Shown in pieces: positions 10,755 to 20,352 of a DNA stretch of 64,000 nucleotides. The first letter of the stretch is position 1; the number at the start of each line of letters is the position of its first letter. A model generated the notes under the pieces. It ran no database searches, was not told the origin of the DNA, and saw only the letters and a program-made list of their open reading frames with translations. The position numbers and the translations under genes are program-made. The stretch is taken from the NCBI GenBank assembly GCA_000504625.1, contig AZHR01000001.1, positions 1-64,000 on the forward strand, in the 5' to 3' direction. The stretch is from an alpha proteobacterium SCGC AAA240-E13. Lineage in GTDB: Bacteria > Pseudomonadota > Alphaproteobacteria > Pelagibacterales > Pelagibacteraceae.

Positions 10755-11516
10755 ATTATTCTTCGGAGATGAGGCTGATCCAAATTCTCTTTTTTTCATT
10801 CGACCAGCTAAATAGGATTTTCTTCCTGCTATAACTGCAAATTTCATTGCTTCTGCCATTAATATTGGATTTTTGGCCTCAGCAATTGCACTATTGATTA
10901 ATACACCATCACATCCTAATTCCATTGCAATGGTTGCATCGGAAGCTTCGCCAACACCAGCATCTACTATCACAGGAACTTTAGATTGTTTTTTTATAAT
11001 TTTTATATTAATTTTATTTTGAATTCCCAAGCCTGATCCAATTGGTGCAGCTAAAGGCATAATTGCTGATGCACCAACATCTTCCAATTTTTTTGCCATA
11101 ATAGGATCATCTGTACAATAGACCATTACATTAAATCCTTCTTTAACCAATACTTGGGTAGATCTAAGAGTTTCTATCATATTAGGATACAAAGTTTTTT
11201 TGTCTCCTAGTACTTCAAGTTTAATTAATTTCCATTCACCCATTTCTCTAGCCAATCTTAATGTCCTCAGAGCATCTTCTGAATTAAAACAACCGGCGGT
11301 ATTAGGAAGGTAGGTAATTTTTTTAGGATTAATATAATCCATCAGGTTAGGCTGTTTATTATCAGTAATATTAACTCTTCTGACTGCTACCGTTACCATG
11401 TCTGCGCCAGAGGCTTTAATTGCATTAGCGGTTTGTCGAAAGTTTTTATATTTCCCTGTTCCAACAATTAACCTGGATATAAATTTTTTTTTAGCTACAA
11501 TAAAATTATCTTTCAT
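10746..11516 (-). CDS. thiG: Thiazole synthase
   Basis: ThiG builds the thiazole phosphate ring of thiamine from deoxyxylulose phosphate, dehydroglycine and ThiS thiocarboxylate. The TIM-barrel signature is clear: [39 protein letters not shown] with the candidate Schiff-base lysine, [13 protein letters not shown] and [13 protein letters not shown]. The 256-residue length is normal. thiS lies 5 bases upstream on the same strand, forming a two-gene unit; no thiO, thiF or thiE is next to them. No TPP riboswitch was recognised in the short gap upstream of thiS. Confidence 0.96.
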   Translation of the reverse strand: MKDNFIVAKKKFISRLIVGTGKYKNFRQTANAIKASGADMVTVAVRRVNITDNKQPNLMDYINPKKITYLPNTAGCFNSEDALRTLRLAREMGEWKLIKLEVLGDKKTLYPNMIETLRSTQVLVKEGFNVMVYCTDDPIMAKKLEDVGASAIMPLAAPIGSGLGIQNKINIKIIKKQSKVPVIVDAGVGEASDATIAMELGCDGVLINSAIAEAKNPILMAEAMKFAVIAGRKSYLAGRMKKREFGSASSPKNNLI

Positions 11517-11521
11517 TTAGT

Positions 11522-11740
11522 CTAACCTCCCCCAATAAATTGAACAATTTCAACTTTATCGCTTTTTTTTAAATATATTTTATTATATTTTTTTTTATCT
11601 GCTATTTCACCATTCAACTCTATAGCTACTTTTTTGTTATCTTTTTTTAATATTTTTAACAAATCTTTGAGGCTACATCTCTTCTTTATCTGATACTTTT
11701 TACCATTCATTTGAATTTTTATTTTTTTTAAGTTATTCAT
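11522..11740 (-). CDS. thiS: Sulfur carrier protein ThiS
   Basis: This is a 72-residue ubiquitin-fold sulfur carrier. It ends in the required C-terminal Gly-Gly (VQFIGGG), which is adenylated and thiocarboxylated to deliver sulfur to ThiG. The N-terminus is MNNLKKIKIQMNGKKY. It is the first gene of the thiS-thiG unit and is divergent from aroQ over 33 bases. Confidence 0.9.
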   Translation of the reverse strand: MNNLKKIKIQMNGKKYQIKKRCSLKDLLKILKKDNKKVAIELNGEIADKKKYNKIYLKKSDKVEIVQFIGGG

Positions 11741-11773
11741 AAAAAAGACTTATTTATTTAAATATTATATTCT

Positions 11774-12223
11774 ATGGCAACAAAAATATTAATTATAAAT
11801 GGACCAAATCTCAATCTTTTAGGAAAAAGAGAAGAAAAGCATTACGGACAAACAACTTTTGAGGAACTAAAAAAGAATTGTCAAGATTATGCCAAAAATA
11901 AAGACATTAAATTGACATTTAAGCAGACAAATATTGAAGGTGAAATTGTTTCCTTAATACAAGAATCAAATAAAAAATTTGATGGTTTGATAATTAATGC
12001 TGCTGGATATACACATACTTCAGTTGCTATTCGTGACGCATTAGTTATTTTTAAAAAACCCACCATAGAATTACATATATCAAACATATATAAAAGAGAA
12101 GAATTTAGACATAAATCTATGATAAGTGATGTTGTAACCGGAATAATTTGTGGATTAGGAACAACAGGATATATTTTGGCCATAAATGCAATGAATGAAT
12201 TATTAAAAAATGGAAATAGATAA
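11774..12223 (+). CDS. aroQ: 3-dehydroquinate dehydratase, type II
   Basis: AroQ catalyses the third step of the shikimate pathway. The 149-residue length fits the dodecameric type II enzyme. Visible motifs are the N-terminal IINGPNLNLLGKRE with the flexible-loop arginine, the loop tyrosine in HYGQ, INAAGYTHTSVAIRDAL and ELHISNIYKREEFRHKS with the catalytic histidine region. It is the first gene of an aroQ-accB-accC operon, and its end overlaps the accB start by 14 bases. Confidence 0.97.
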   Translation: MATKILIINGPNLNLLGKREEKHYGQTTFEELKKNCQDYAKNKDIKLTFKQTNIEGEIVSLIQESNKKFDGLIINAAGYTHTSVAIRDALVIFKKPTIELHISNIYKREEFRHKSMISDVVTGIICGLGTTGYILAINAMNELLKNGNR

Positions 12224-12566
12224 AAAAATTATAAGAAAATTAATAGAAGTTTTAGAAGATCTAAAAAAATCATTAAAGGATAATGAGATTATTAATAGTG
12301 ATGACCTAATTGAAGAAAAAATTGATGACTCTAAAGCAGTTATAAATAGTCCTTTAGTTGGAACAGCCTATTTGTCTCCTGCACCAGGAGCTAAACCATT
12401 TGTTTTTGTTGGAAAAAAAATTAAAAAAGGTGATTCTGTTATGATAGTTGAGGCTATGAAAACAATGAATCATGTTCCTTCTCCCATAAATGGAACTATT
12501 AAAAAAATATGCATAAAAGATGGCCAGCCAGTTGAATATGGACAAGTTTTGGTATTGTTAGATTAA
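12210..12566 (+). CDS. accB: Biotin carboxyl carrier protein of acetyl-CoA carboxylase
   Basis: AccB carries biotin between the carboxylase and carboxyltransferase parts of acetyl-CoA carboxylase, feeding malonyl-CoA into fatty-acid synthesis. The biotinylation motif is EAMKTMNHV, with the target lysine in the hairpin of the biotinyl domain. It is preceded by a short helical N-terminus and a linker (SPLVGTAYLSPAPGAKPF). At 118 residues it is shorter than the E. coli protein because the linker is trimmed. It overlaps aroQ upstream and shares one base with the accC start. Confidence 0.95.
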   Translation: MEIDKKIIRKLIEVLEDLKKSLKDNEIINSDDLIEEKIDDSKAVINSPLVGTAYLSPAPGAKPFVFVGKKIKKGDSVMIVEAMKTMNHVPSPINGTIKKICIKDGQPVEYGQVLVLLD

Positions 12567-13903
12567 TGTTTAAAAAAATTCTTGTCGCAAATAGAGGAGA
12601 AATTGCTGTTAGAATAATTAGAGCTTGTAAAGAATTGGGTGTTTCAACTGTCGCGGTTCATTCTGATGTAGATCATGATTCAATGCATGTAAGACTTGCG
12701 GATGAAAGTGTGTGCATAGGATCTCATCAACCTCAAAATAGTTATTTAAATATTGCCGCTTTAATGTCAGCAATAGATTTAACTAATTCCGAAGCTGTAC
12801 ATCCTGGTTATGGATTTTTGTCCGAAAATTATGATTTTGCAGAAATAGTAGCTAAACATAGAGTAAAATTTATAGGTCCCAGTCCTGAATTAATTAAGTG
12901 TATGGGCAATAAAATCGAAGCTAAAAAAATAGCTTCAAAAAATGGTTTGCCTGTAATTCACGGATCTGAGGGTATAATAAACTCTTTAGAACAAGCTAAA
13001 AAAATTTGCTCATCTATTAAATATCCTGTTTTAATCAAAGCATCAGGTGGTGGTGGTGGCAAAGGAATGAAATTGGTAACACATGAGTCTCAATTAGAAA
13101 ATGCTTTGAATTTAGCAAAAATTGAAGCAAAAAAATATTTTAATAATGATAAAGTTTATATTGAAAAATATTTTAGTAATCCAAGGCATATAGAAGTTCA
13201 AATTCTTTCTGATAAAAAAAAAACAATTCATCTTGGAGAAAGAGATTGTTCAGTTCAAAGAAAACATCAAAAGCTAATTGAAGAAACACCTAGTCCAGTT
13301 TTGAATGACAAAGTAAGAAAAGAACTTTTATCAAAAACTGTAAATATGGTTGAAAAAATTGGATATGAAGGTGCTGGAACAGTTGAATTTATCTATGATA
13401 ATGAAAAATTTTATTTTTTAGAAATGAATACTAGAATTCAAGTTGAACATCCTGTATCGGAAGTTGTAACTGGAATTGATATTGTGAAGGAACAAATTAG
13501 TATAGCAGCTAAAGGCTATACTACTCTAAAACAGACAGATATTAATTCAAGAGGTCACGCTATAGAATGTAGAATTAATGCTGAAGATCCCAGCAAAAAA
13601 TTTCAACCTAGTCCTGGAACAATTAATGTTTGCCATCAACCCTCTGGATTTAGAACTAGAATTGATGGAGCAATATTCCAAGGATGTAAAATTTCACCAC
13701 ATTATGATAGTTTAATTTGTAAACTAATTTGCCAAGGCAGAAACAGAACTGAGGCAATTCAAAGAATGCTTAGATCATTGGATGAATTTGTTATAGAAGG
13801 CATCACTACAACTATCGATCTTCATAAAAAAATTTTGAACCATCAAAAATTTATTAGCTCAAATTTTGATGTTAATTGGTTAAATCAAGAAAAATTTTAT
13901 TAA
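12566..13903 (+). CDS. accC: Biotin carboxylase subunit of acetyl-CoA carboxylase
   Basis: This ATP-grasp enzyme carboxylates biotin on AccB. It begins MFKKILVANRGEIAVRI, a hallmark N-terminus. The glycine-rich nucleotide loop (KASGGGGGKGMKLV), the GERDCSVQRKHQK segment, EMNTRIQVEHPVSE and GHAIECRINAEDP are all present, at a normal 445 residues. In many alphaproteobacteria aat (leucyl/phenylalanyl-tRNA-protein transferase) follows; here the next gene is the convergent DUF2155 gene, overlapping by 4 bases, so aat is not at this locus. Confidence 0.97.
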   Translation: MFKKILVANRGEIAVRIIRACKELGVSTVAVHSDVDHDSMHVRLADESVCIGSHQPQNSYLNIAALMSAIDLTNSEAVHPGYGFLSENYDFAEIVAKHRVKFIGPSPELIKCMGNKIEAKKIASKNGLPVIHGSEGIINSLEQAKKICSSIKYPVLIKASGGGGGKGMKLVTHESQLENALNLAKIEAKKYFNNDKVYIEKYFSNPRHIEVQILSDKKKTIHLGERDCSVQRKHQKLIEETPSPVLNDKVRKELLSKTVNMVEKIGYEGAGTVEFIYDNEKFYFLEMNTRIQVEHPVSEVVTGIDIVKEQISIAAKGYTTLKQTDINSRGHAIECRINAEDPSKKFQPSPGTINVCHQPSGFRTRIDGAIFQGCKISPHYDSLICKLICQGRNRTEAIQRMLRSLDEFVIEGITTTIDLHKKILNHQKFISSNFDVNWLNQEKFY

Positions 13904-14415
13904 GTATTATTACAACCCAACAACCACAAATCATATATTGCATGATCCAAAGATCTTAATGTAGGACTAGATGCAAAAGTCCATCCGTTAAACACAAAAA
14001 CTTGATCGTTATTTTTATCTGATACATCAATTACTTGTAAATAAGCAACCGTATCAGGTGCTTGGTCAATATCCGAGGCTTTACATTTCAAAGGTTTAAT
14101 CTTTAAATTTCCAAAATATTTTTCTTCACCTAATTTTATAATTAAAGTAGAAGTTTTCGCTGTAATTTTATCTAAAGCCTTTACTTCAACAGTAATAGTT
14201 TCACCATCTGATTTTTTAGGTTCCTTATACTTCACTTGTTCTAAGATTTGTTGATTAGATTTATCTTCATCAATAAATTCTTCTATTTCTTCATAAGTTG
14301 ATGGTAAACTTTCTAAATCCTCAATTTTTATCTTCGAAATTGTTTCGCTATTAGAATTATTCAAATTTAAAAATAAAAACAATAATAAATAAATACTATA
14401 CTTTCCAAGTTTCAT
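13900..14415 (-). CDS. DUF2155 domain protein, exported
   Basis: This 171-residue protein has an N-terminal signal peptide (YSIYLLLFLFLNLNNSNSE). Its C-terminal half matches the DUF2155 pattern: ALDKITAKTSTLIIKLGE, then FGNLKIKPLKCKASD, a central variable part, and VFNGWTFASSPTLRSLDHAIYDLW. The family is alphaproteobacterial, is usually encoded beside the NDUFA12 gene, and has no firmly established role. Here it overlaps the end of NDUFA12 by 20 bases, so the two are very likely co-transcribed. Confidence 0.85.
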   Translation of the reverse strand: MKLGKYSIYLLLFLFLNLNNSNSETISKIKIEDLESLPSTYEEIEEFIDEDKSNQQILEQVKYKEPKKSDGETITVEVKALDKITAKTSTLIIKLGEEKYFGNLKIKPLKCKASDIDQAPDTVAYLQVIDVSDKNNDQVFVFNGWTFASSPTLRSLDHAIYDLWLLGCNNT

Positions 14416-14755
14416 ATTTTTTTTTTATGGTTTTGCTTTCAATTATTTTTTTAGGTCTGTAGGCTTCATTTGTTCCTGTTAAATTAGGTACATGTTTTTT
14501 TTCCCAAAAATATTTTTTTTTATTTGAATCCGGCAACTTATTATTTGTAAAATGAATCCATGAATACCATCCTGGAGGTATATTAGTCGCCTCAACAATA
14601 TTTTTATATATTACCCATCTCTTTCCAGACTTGCTTTCATAATATTTGTTACCAAATTCATCTTGTCCTTTTAATTGACCCGAAAAAAATGTCAGAATCA
14701 TTGTTCCTATTGTCTGTCGATTCCACCAAGTAAATATTTGCTTTAAAAAGTTCAT
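14396..14755 (-). CDS. NADH:ubiquinone oxidoreductase subunit NDUFA12 family (complex I accessory)
   Basis: This 119-residue homologue of mitochondrial complex I subunit NDUFA12/B17.2 is found in alphaproteobacteria as an accessory subunit of respiratory complex I. Characteristic stretches are NRQTIGTMILTFFSGQLKG, DEFGNKYYESKSGKRWVIY, IPPGWYSWIHFTN and NLTGTNEAYRPKKI. The gene precedes DUF2155 and is divergent from the next gene across about 150 bases. Confidence 0.93.
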   Translation of the reverse strand: MNFLKQIFTWWNRQTIGTMILTFFSGQLKGQDEFGNKYYESKSGKRWVIYKNIVEATNIPPGWYSWIHFTNNKLPDSNKKKYFWEKKHVPNLTGTNEAYRPKKIIESKTIKKKYETWKV

Positions 14756-14907
14756 AAAAAATTTAGCATTAAGGATTACTATATTATCTATAAAAAATAA
14801 TTTTCACACAATTATTAATTGTAAAAAAAAAATTAGACTTAATTGTGGATTAATATATACATGATTAGGACTTTTTCTTATAAAAATTTAATTTGAGGCA
14901 TAAGGAT

Positions 14908-15747
14908 ATGGCAAAATATTTGGTTGAAACCTTTTACACATGTAGTTTTAAAGTCAAACATTTTTTGGATGAATTAAACAAAGAGCAACTTTCAAGATTA
15001 GACCAAAGAGAAGATGGAAAATTTGAGATTATAGATGTTAAATTAGACACTAGAAAAACAAAGAATTTAGATAGCAAAAATAAAACAAATATAAACACTA
15101 TACCCAATAGTAAGATTCCTGGTGTTACCAATGAAGTACAAAAAAATTTAAATGAACATTTATTGGAAAAAAATAATAATGAGAAAATAAATTTGCAAAT
15201 TAATGAAAAAACATACCCTAGAATCAAAATGCCAGACAGAAGAAAGGGATACATTCAAAAAGTTACTATTGGCAATCATAAAGTATACTTGCACACTGGA
15301 GAATATAACGATGGTAAGTTAGGTGAAATATTTATTGATACAAGTAAAGAAGGAGAATTGGTAAAAGCATTAATGAATAACTTTGCTATAGCAATTTCAT
15401 TGGGTTTACAATACGGAGTCCCGCTTGATGAATATGTTAATGCTTATGTGGGAACAAAATTTGAGCCTTCGGGTAAAATTGATGGTAACGATAGAATCCT
15501 GAGTGCTTCTTCTATTTTAGATTATATATTTAGGGAACTTGCAATATCTTATCTGGGTAGAGAAGATTTGGCCCATACCCCAGCATTAATGCCTAACGAA
15601 AGTGATAAAGAAATAAATAAGGAAGAAGATAAACAATTTTTAAAATTGGTTAGAGACATTACTAGCAAAGGTTTTGTAAGAAGTAATTATGAAAAAAAAC
15701 TGATTGATCTCACTGATGTAAGAATTAATTTAAAAAGCAAAAAATAA
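14908..15747 (+). CDS. Stand-alone protein similar to the C-terminal domain of B12-dependent ribonucleotide reductase (NrdJ)
   Basis: The region from about residue 110 ([59 protein letters not shown], then [20 protein letters not shown]) resembles the C-terminal portion of the large alphaproteobacterial class II ribonucleotide reductases. The first 100 residues are polar and variable. The protein has only 279 residues and none of the catalytic barrel, so it cannot be a reductase alone; a regulatory or partner role is inference. Start: ATG 14908 follows a GAGG at 14895-14898 with good spacing and is preferred to the upstream TTG at 14893. It converges with aspS, 5 bases away. Confidence 0.7.
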   Translation: MAKYLVETFYTCSFKVKHFLDELNKEQLSRLDQREDGKFEIIDVKLDTRKTKNLDSKNKTNINTIPNSKIPGVTNEVQKNLNEHLLEKNNNEKINLQINEKTYPRIKMPDRRKGYIQKVTIGNHKVYLHTGEYNDGKLGEIFIDTSKEGELVKALMNNFAIAISLGLQYGVPLDEYVNAYVGTKFEPSGKIDGNDRILSASSILDYIFRELAISYLGREDLAHTPALMPNESDKEINKEEDKQFLKLVRDITSKGFVRSNYEKKLIDLTDVRINLKSKK

Positions 15748-15752
15748 TTAAA

Positions 15753-17549
15753 TTAATTTTTATCTTTTTTGATAGTTTTTATATTGAGTTCTTTTAACTG
15801 CTTATCAGTTGTTTCTGATGGAGCATTCATAAGCAAGTCTTGAGCATTCTGATTTAATGGAAACAAAGTAATTTCTCTTATATTTTCCACACCAGCCAAT
15901 AACATTACTATCCTATCTATGCCTGGAGCCATTCCGCCATGAGGAGGAGTTCCATATAATAATGCTTTTATCATTCCACCAAATTTTCTATTAACATCTT
16001 CCTTAGAATATCCAACTTTTGAAAATACTTTATAAAACATTTTTGGAAGATGATTTCTAATCGCTCCTGAAGATAATTCAATACCATTGCAAACTAAATC
16101 GTATTGTTCTGCAAGAATTTTGAGGGGATCTTTTTTGTCAAATTCTTCATAATCTACTTTTGGCATGGAAAACGGATTATGGCTGAACTCAATTTTTTTT
16201 TCTTCTTCGTTGTACTTATATAATGGATAATCAATAATCCAACAAAAATGGAATTGATTATATTGTATTAAATTTAATTCTTGAGCCACTTTTTGTCTTG
16301 CTAAACCTGAGATTTTTTCAGCTATTTGTTGTTTCTCGCACGAAAAAAATACCACATCTCCATCACTTATTTTACATTTTTTAGTTATTTGATTTACTCC
16401 ATTTTCAGAAAAAAACTTAGCAATAGGTCCCGATCCAATAAGCTTTCCTTTATTCTTTGTTATTAATAAATAAGCCAATCCATTAGCACCCTCATCTTTA
16501 GCCCATTGGTTTAAATTATCAAAAAAACTTCTTGGCTTTTTAATTGAGTTCGGTGCTGGAATTGCTCTTACAATAGCTCCTCTGTTGATCTGTTTTTTAA
16601 ATATATCTAATTTAATTTCATTAGAATTAAATATTTCGGTAACATCAGAAATTTTTAAAGGATTTCTCAAATCAGGTTTATCCGTCCCATATTGTAACAT
16701 CGAATCAATATAAGAGATTCTTTTATATGGAAAATCTGAAACTTTTTTTCCATTTCCAAATTTGCTGAACAATTCAAAAAATAGTGGTTCTGTGGTTGAA
16801 AAAATATCTTCTTTTTCAACAAATGACATTTCCATATCTAATTGATAATGTTCTCCAGGACTCCTGTCGGCTCTTCCATCTTCATCTCTAAAACAAGGCG
16901 CAATTTGAAAATATTTATCAAATCCAGCAACCATAATCATTTGTTTAAATTGTTGGGGAGCTTGAGGAAGTGCATAAAATTTTCCAGGATTTAGTCGACT
17001 TGGAACTAAAAAATCTCTAGCACCTTCAGGACTAGATGCAGTTAAAATAGGTGTTTGAAATTCATTAAATCCCAACTCAGTCATTTTTTTTCTAATAAAA
17101 GAAATTATTTTTGATCTTAAAATAATATTATCATGTATCGTTTGTCTTCTAAGATCTAAAAATCTATATTTCAATCTTGTATCCTCTGGATAATTTTGTT
17201 CTCCAAAGACTGGCATGGGTAATTCTTGTGCTTCTGATAAAATCTGCAACTCTTTAAACTCCACTTCTATTTCTCCTGTTGGTAAATCTTTATTGATATT
17301 TTCAGAATTTCTTTTAAAAACTTTTCCTATTATAGAGATGACAGATTCTGGTTTAATTTTTTCTAAGATTTTAAAATTTTCACTCGAATTCTCAATTACA
17401 CACTGGGTAATTCCATAATGATCTCTAAGATCAATAAATAGTAAATTTCCATGATCTCTTTTTCTATGCACCCAGCCTGATAGTTTGACAGTTTTATTTT
17501 CATGTTTAGATCGAAGTTCTGAACAATTGTGTGTTCTATATTTATGCAA
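15753..17549 (-). CDS. aspS: Aspartyl-tRNA synthetase
   Basis: This class II synthetase charges tRNA-Asp (in bacteria lacking AsnRS or GlnRS routes it may also charge tRNA-Asn). The 598-residue bacterial form shows the OB-fold anticodon domain (VKLSGWVHRKRDHGNLLFID), motif 2 (APCFRDEDGRADRSPGEHYQ), the GAD insertion domain in the middle and motif 3 (GGMAPGIDRIVMLLAG). hdaA lies 8 bases upstream on the same strand. Confidence 0.97.
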   Translation of the reverse strand: MHKYRTHNCSELRSKHENKTVKLSGWVHRKRDHGNLLFIDLRDHYGITQCVIENSSENFKILEKIKPESVISIIGKVFKRNSENINKDLPTGEIEVEFKELQILSEAQELPMPVFGEQNYPEDTRLKYRFLDLRRQTIHDNIILRSKIISFIRKKMTELGFNEFQTPILTASSPEGARDFLVPSRLNPGKFYALPQAPQQFKQMIMVAGFDKYFQIAPCFRDEDGRADRSPGEHYQLDMEMSFVEKEDIFSTTEPLFFELFSKFGNGKKVSDFPYKRISYIDSMLQYGTDKPDLRNPLKISDVTEIFNSNEIKLDIFKKQINRGAIVRAIPAPNSIKKPRSFFDNLNQWAKDEGANGLAYLLITKNKGKLIGSGPIAKFFSENGVNQITKKCKISDGDVVFFSCEKQQIAEKISGLARQKVAQELNLIQYNQFHFCWIIDYPLYKYNEEEKKIEFSHNPFSMPKVDYEEFDKKDPLKILAEQYDLVCNGIELSSGAIRNHLPKMFYKVFSKVGYSKEDVNRKFGGMIKALLYGTPPHGGMAPGIDRIVMLLAGVENIREITLFPLNQNAQDLLMNAPSETTDKQLKELNIKTIKKDKN

Positions 17550-17557
17550 TTTCTACC

Positions 17558-18220
17558 TTATTTTTTTAGTGCTTCTTTTATAGTTTTCAAATTTATTGGC
17601 TTACCTTCTTTTAAACTAAGTTTATCTATTTTATGAATAAATAAAAAGATTTTTTCATATGATCGATCGATTCTTTTAATAATATATTCAATTAACTTTT
17701 TATCAATATTTATTTGCCTATCAGATAGATACTTGATCAATAAAGCATAAATTAAATTATCATCTGGATTTTTGATTTCTATTGCTAAACAATTTCTAGT
17801 TCTCGAGACAAGATCAGGTAGTTTAAAATTAAATTTACTCAGTGGTTTAATAGAAGTTATTAATAAATATTTATTTTCTTGTTCTATTATATTTAAAACC
17901 GTATATAGGAAAATTTCTGGAAAATTTTCGTCCAAATCTTCTATTATTAATGCTTGTTTAGTTTTAAAGTTAAGAATTGTATTGTCTGTGAATTCTTCAG
18001 AAAAAATTTTTATACAAGTAGTTTTTTTTTCAAAAATTGAAGCTAAATGAGATTTGCCTGAAAATTTTTCACCGTATATATTGATAGTATGTTTAATCCA
18101 TTTTGGCCAACAATTAATTAAATCATATGCTTCTTGATTGCTAGAAGATAAATAATAATCATAATCTAAATATTTTTTATTAAATTTAAAATCAAATAAT
18201 AGCTGATTTTTTTTATTCAT
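17558..18220 (-). CDS. hdaA: DnaA-homologous regulatory inactivator (Hda/HdaA family)
   Basis: This short AAA+ protein, related to the DnaA ATPase core, in alphaproteobacteria stimulates ATP hydrolysis by DnaA and limits re-initiation. It has a Walker A-like loop (YGEKFSGKSHLA), a Walker B-like stretch (ALIIEDLDE) and the sensor arginine region (LVSRTRN), and it lacks a DnaA helix-turn-helix domain. The N-terminus QLLFDFKF matches the clamp-binding motif typical of Hda. The start at 18220 is chosen because its ATG overlaps the stop of the upstream gene (ATGA), a translational coupling; an upstream Met at 18232 would extend into that gene. Confidence 0.85.
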   Translation of the reverse strand: MNKKNQLLFDFKFNKKYLDYDYYLSSSNQEAYDLINCWPKWIKHTINIYGEKFSGKSHLASIFEKKTTCIKIFSEEFTDNTILNFKTKQALIIEDLDENFPEIFLYTVLNIIEQENKYLLITSIKPLSKFNFKLPDLVSRTRNCLAIEIKNPDDNLIYALLIKYLSDRQINIDKKLIEYIIKRIDRSYEKIFLFIHKIDKLSLKEGKPINLKTIKEALKK

Positions 18221-19284
18221 TTCACAATCCAATTTCCTTTTTTATTAATTATTTTAAAACCATGTATAGAAAACTGTTTAATTAATTTATTTGGATCAGT
18301 ATTATAAATAACTTCGTAGATTGTTTTATTTAAATCAAATTTTTGAATTGAAAAAGAACGAATATCATCAATTTTTTTTAGAGTATTTTCAAATTGATAA
18401 ATTTTATCTGCATCATTACTATTTAAAATTAAATTTATCGATAATTTAATAGAAGTATTTATTTCATTAAAATCTTTCCATATGTCGTTTAAATGTACTT
18501 TTACTTTTTTAATTAATGCTTTTACTGAGTCCTTTTGTTTAATATCAATATCGTAAAAAATTAAATTTGAGTTTTTTTTATACTCTTCAAATTTAATTTT
18601 GGAAAAAAAGTTTAATTTTTCCTTATTTGGATATATTATACTTAAAATATAATTCTCCGTACTGTACTTTTTTGCAATTTTAATTATATCTAAATCTTCC
18701 AAGTTTTCTTGAGAACGAATCAATTGTAAAATTTCATCAATATCTTCAAATGGCATGATATAATTTATAAGACCACTTTGCTCTTTATCAATGAGCCAAT
18801 ATTTGTAAAAAATATTTTCATTAAATAGATATAAATTTTCTTGCTCAACAATTATAGGTAAAAATAAAACTGATATTTTTCTTGGATTTGAATAAAATAA
18901 ATTTTTTTTTTCTAAGAAAAATTTTACTTTTTTCTTGTTAAAGTATACATCAAAATTTGCAAAGTATTTTCCATCTCTAAAAATTTCATTTGTAATTTTA
19001 AAATTTTCAATTAAATTTTTAACTTCCCTCATTTTGACATGTTTTAATTTTTTTATGTCTGAAGAATTCAAAATTTGACTCAATAATCTGTAGAAAGCTT
19101 TTTTAAAAGCTTTATCAATTACTTTATTTCTTGAAAACTCTAAATTTATTTCATCAGAAATTTTTAATTCTTCTACTGATAATATATGATTTGATGCTTC
19201 TAAACGATTTAAAGAAATAATAGATAGAAACATTAAAGCAAAAATAATATAAATTGTTTTTTTAATTATATTTAAAAAAGACAT
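18217..19284 (-). CDS. DUF2066 domain exported protein
   Basis: This 355-residue protein has an N-terminal hydrophobic export signal (about residues 8-27). The early part ELKISDEINLEFSRNKVIDK and FKKAFYRLLSQIL fits DUF2066, a family commonly encoded between purM and hdaA in alphaproteobacteria. No catalytic motif can be seen. Its stop overlaps the hdaA start by 4 bases, and its own start lies 18 bases from the divergent purM start. Confidence 0.7.
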   Translation of the reverse strand: MSFLNIIKKTIYIIFALMFLSIISLNRLEASNHILSVEELKISDEINLEFSRNKVIDKAFKKAFYRLLSQILNSSDIKKLKHVKMREVKNLIENFKITNEIFRDGKYFANFDVYFNKKKVKFFLEKKNLFYSNPRKISVLFLPIIVEQENLYLFNENIFYKYWLIDKEQSGLINYIMPFEDIDEILQLIRSQENLEDLDIIKIAKKYSTENYILSIIYPNKEKLNFFSKIKFEEYKKNSNLIFYDIDIKQKDSVKALIKKVKVHLNDIWKDFNEINTSIKLSINLILNSNDADKIYQFENTLKKIDDIRSFSIQKFDLNKTIYEVIYNTDPNKLIKQFSIHGFKIINKKGNWIVK

Positions 19285-19302
19285 ATAAACTTTATAATAA
19301 TA

Positions 19303-20352
19303 GTGAAAAAAGAATATTTTACCTATAAAAAAAGCGGCGTAAGTATTTCAAATGCCGACAAGTTTGTAAAATATATATCTGTTGTATCAAAAAAAACCAC
19401 AAATAAGAAAACTAAATTAAAATCATTTAATAATATAGGAAGTTTTGGATCAGCCTTTGATTTATCAAAGTTAAAAATTAAAGAACCATTAATTATTTCT
19501 TCAACTGATGGTGTGGGGACAAAAATCGAAATTGCACACAAACTGAGATCTTTTGATAATATAGGAATTGATCTCGTGGCAATGTGTGTGAATGATTTAA
19601 TTGTACAAGGTGCAAAACCATTATTTTTTTTAGATTATATATCAACAAACAAGATAAACTTAAATGTGCTCAAAAAAATTATCGATGGTATTGTTAAAGG
19701 CTGCAAAGAATCCAAGTGTGAATTATCCGGCGGTGAAACTGCGGAAATGGCTGGTACTTATAGTAAAGGTAAATTAGATATTGCAGGTTTTGCAGTTGGT
19801 ATTGTAGAAAAGAAAAAATTACTAGATAAAAAAAAAATAAAAAAAAATAATATTATTTTAGCTATTCCATCTTCTGGCATCCACTCAAATGGTTTCTCTT
19901 TGATTAGATATTTATTAAAGAAAAAAAAAATAAATTTAAGTAAATCTAATTTTCAATACTTAAAGGAAGAATTTCTTAAACCTACAAAAATTTATGTAAG
20001 GGAAATTTTGAATTTAACAAACAGAAATCTAATTAATGGTTGTGCAAATATAACAGGAGGTGGTCTATTTACTAATCTAAGTAGAATAATACCTAAAGGT
20101 TTACAAATAAATATTAATTTGGACAGGATAAAAGTTTTAAAAATTTTTAAATGGTTAAAAAACAATAATATTGATGAAAGTGAAATGATGAAAACATTTA
20201 ATTGTGGAATTGGATTTTGTTTAATTTTAAATAAAAAAAATATTCAAAAAATAAATAGTTTTTTTTCAAAAAAATATAAACCTTACCAGATAGGCTATAT
20301 TTCAAAAGGTTCAAAAAAAATTAAAAAATATGGGAAAATCAATTGGAGATAA
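19303..20352 (+). CDS. purM: Phosphoribosylformylglycinamidine cyclo-ligase (AIR synthetase)
   Basis: PurM closes the imidazole ring in step five of purine synthesis. It has the N-terminal YKKSGVSISNADKFV, the PurM-family motif STDGVGTKIEIAHK, IDLVAMCVNDLIVQGA, CELSGGETAEMAG, SSGIHSNGFSL and ANITGGGL. Translation begins at GTG 19303. It overlaps purN by 23 bases, forming a two-gene unit. Confidence 0.97.
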   Translation: MKKEYFTYKKSGVSISNADKFVKYISVVSKKTTNKKTKLKSFNNIGSFGSAFDLSKLKIKEPLIISSTDGVGTKIEIAHKLRSFDNIGIDLVAMCVNDLIVQGAKPLFFLDYISTNKINLNVLKKIIDGIVKGCKESKCELSGGETAEMAGTYSKGKLDIAGFAVGIVEKKKLLDKKKIKKNNIILAIPSSGIHSNGFSLIRYLLKKKKINLSKSNFQYLKEEFLKPTKIYVREILNLTNRNLINGCANITGGGLFTNLSRIIPKGLQININLDRIKVLKIFKWLKNNNIDESEMMKTFNCGIGFCLILNKKNIQKINSFFSKKYKPYQIGYISKGSKKIKKYGKINWR

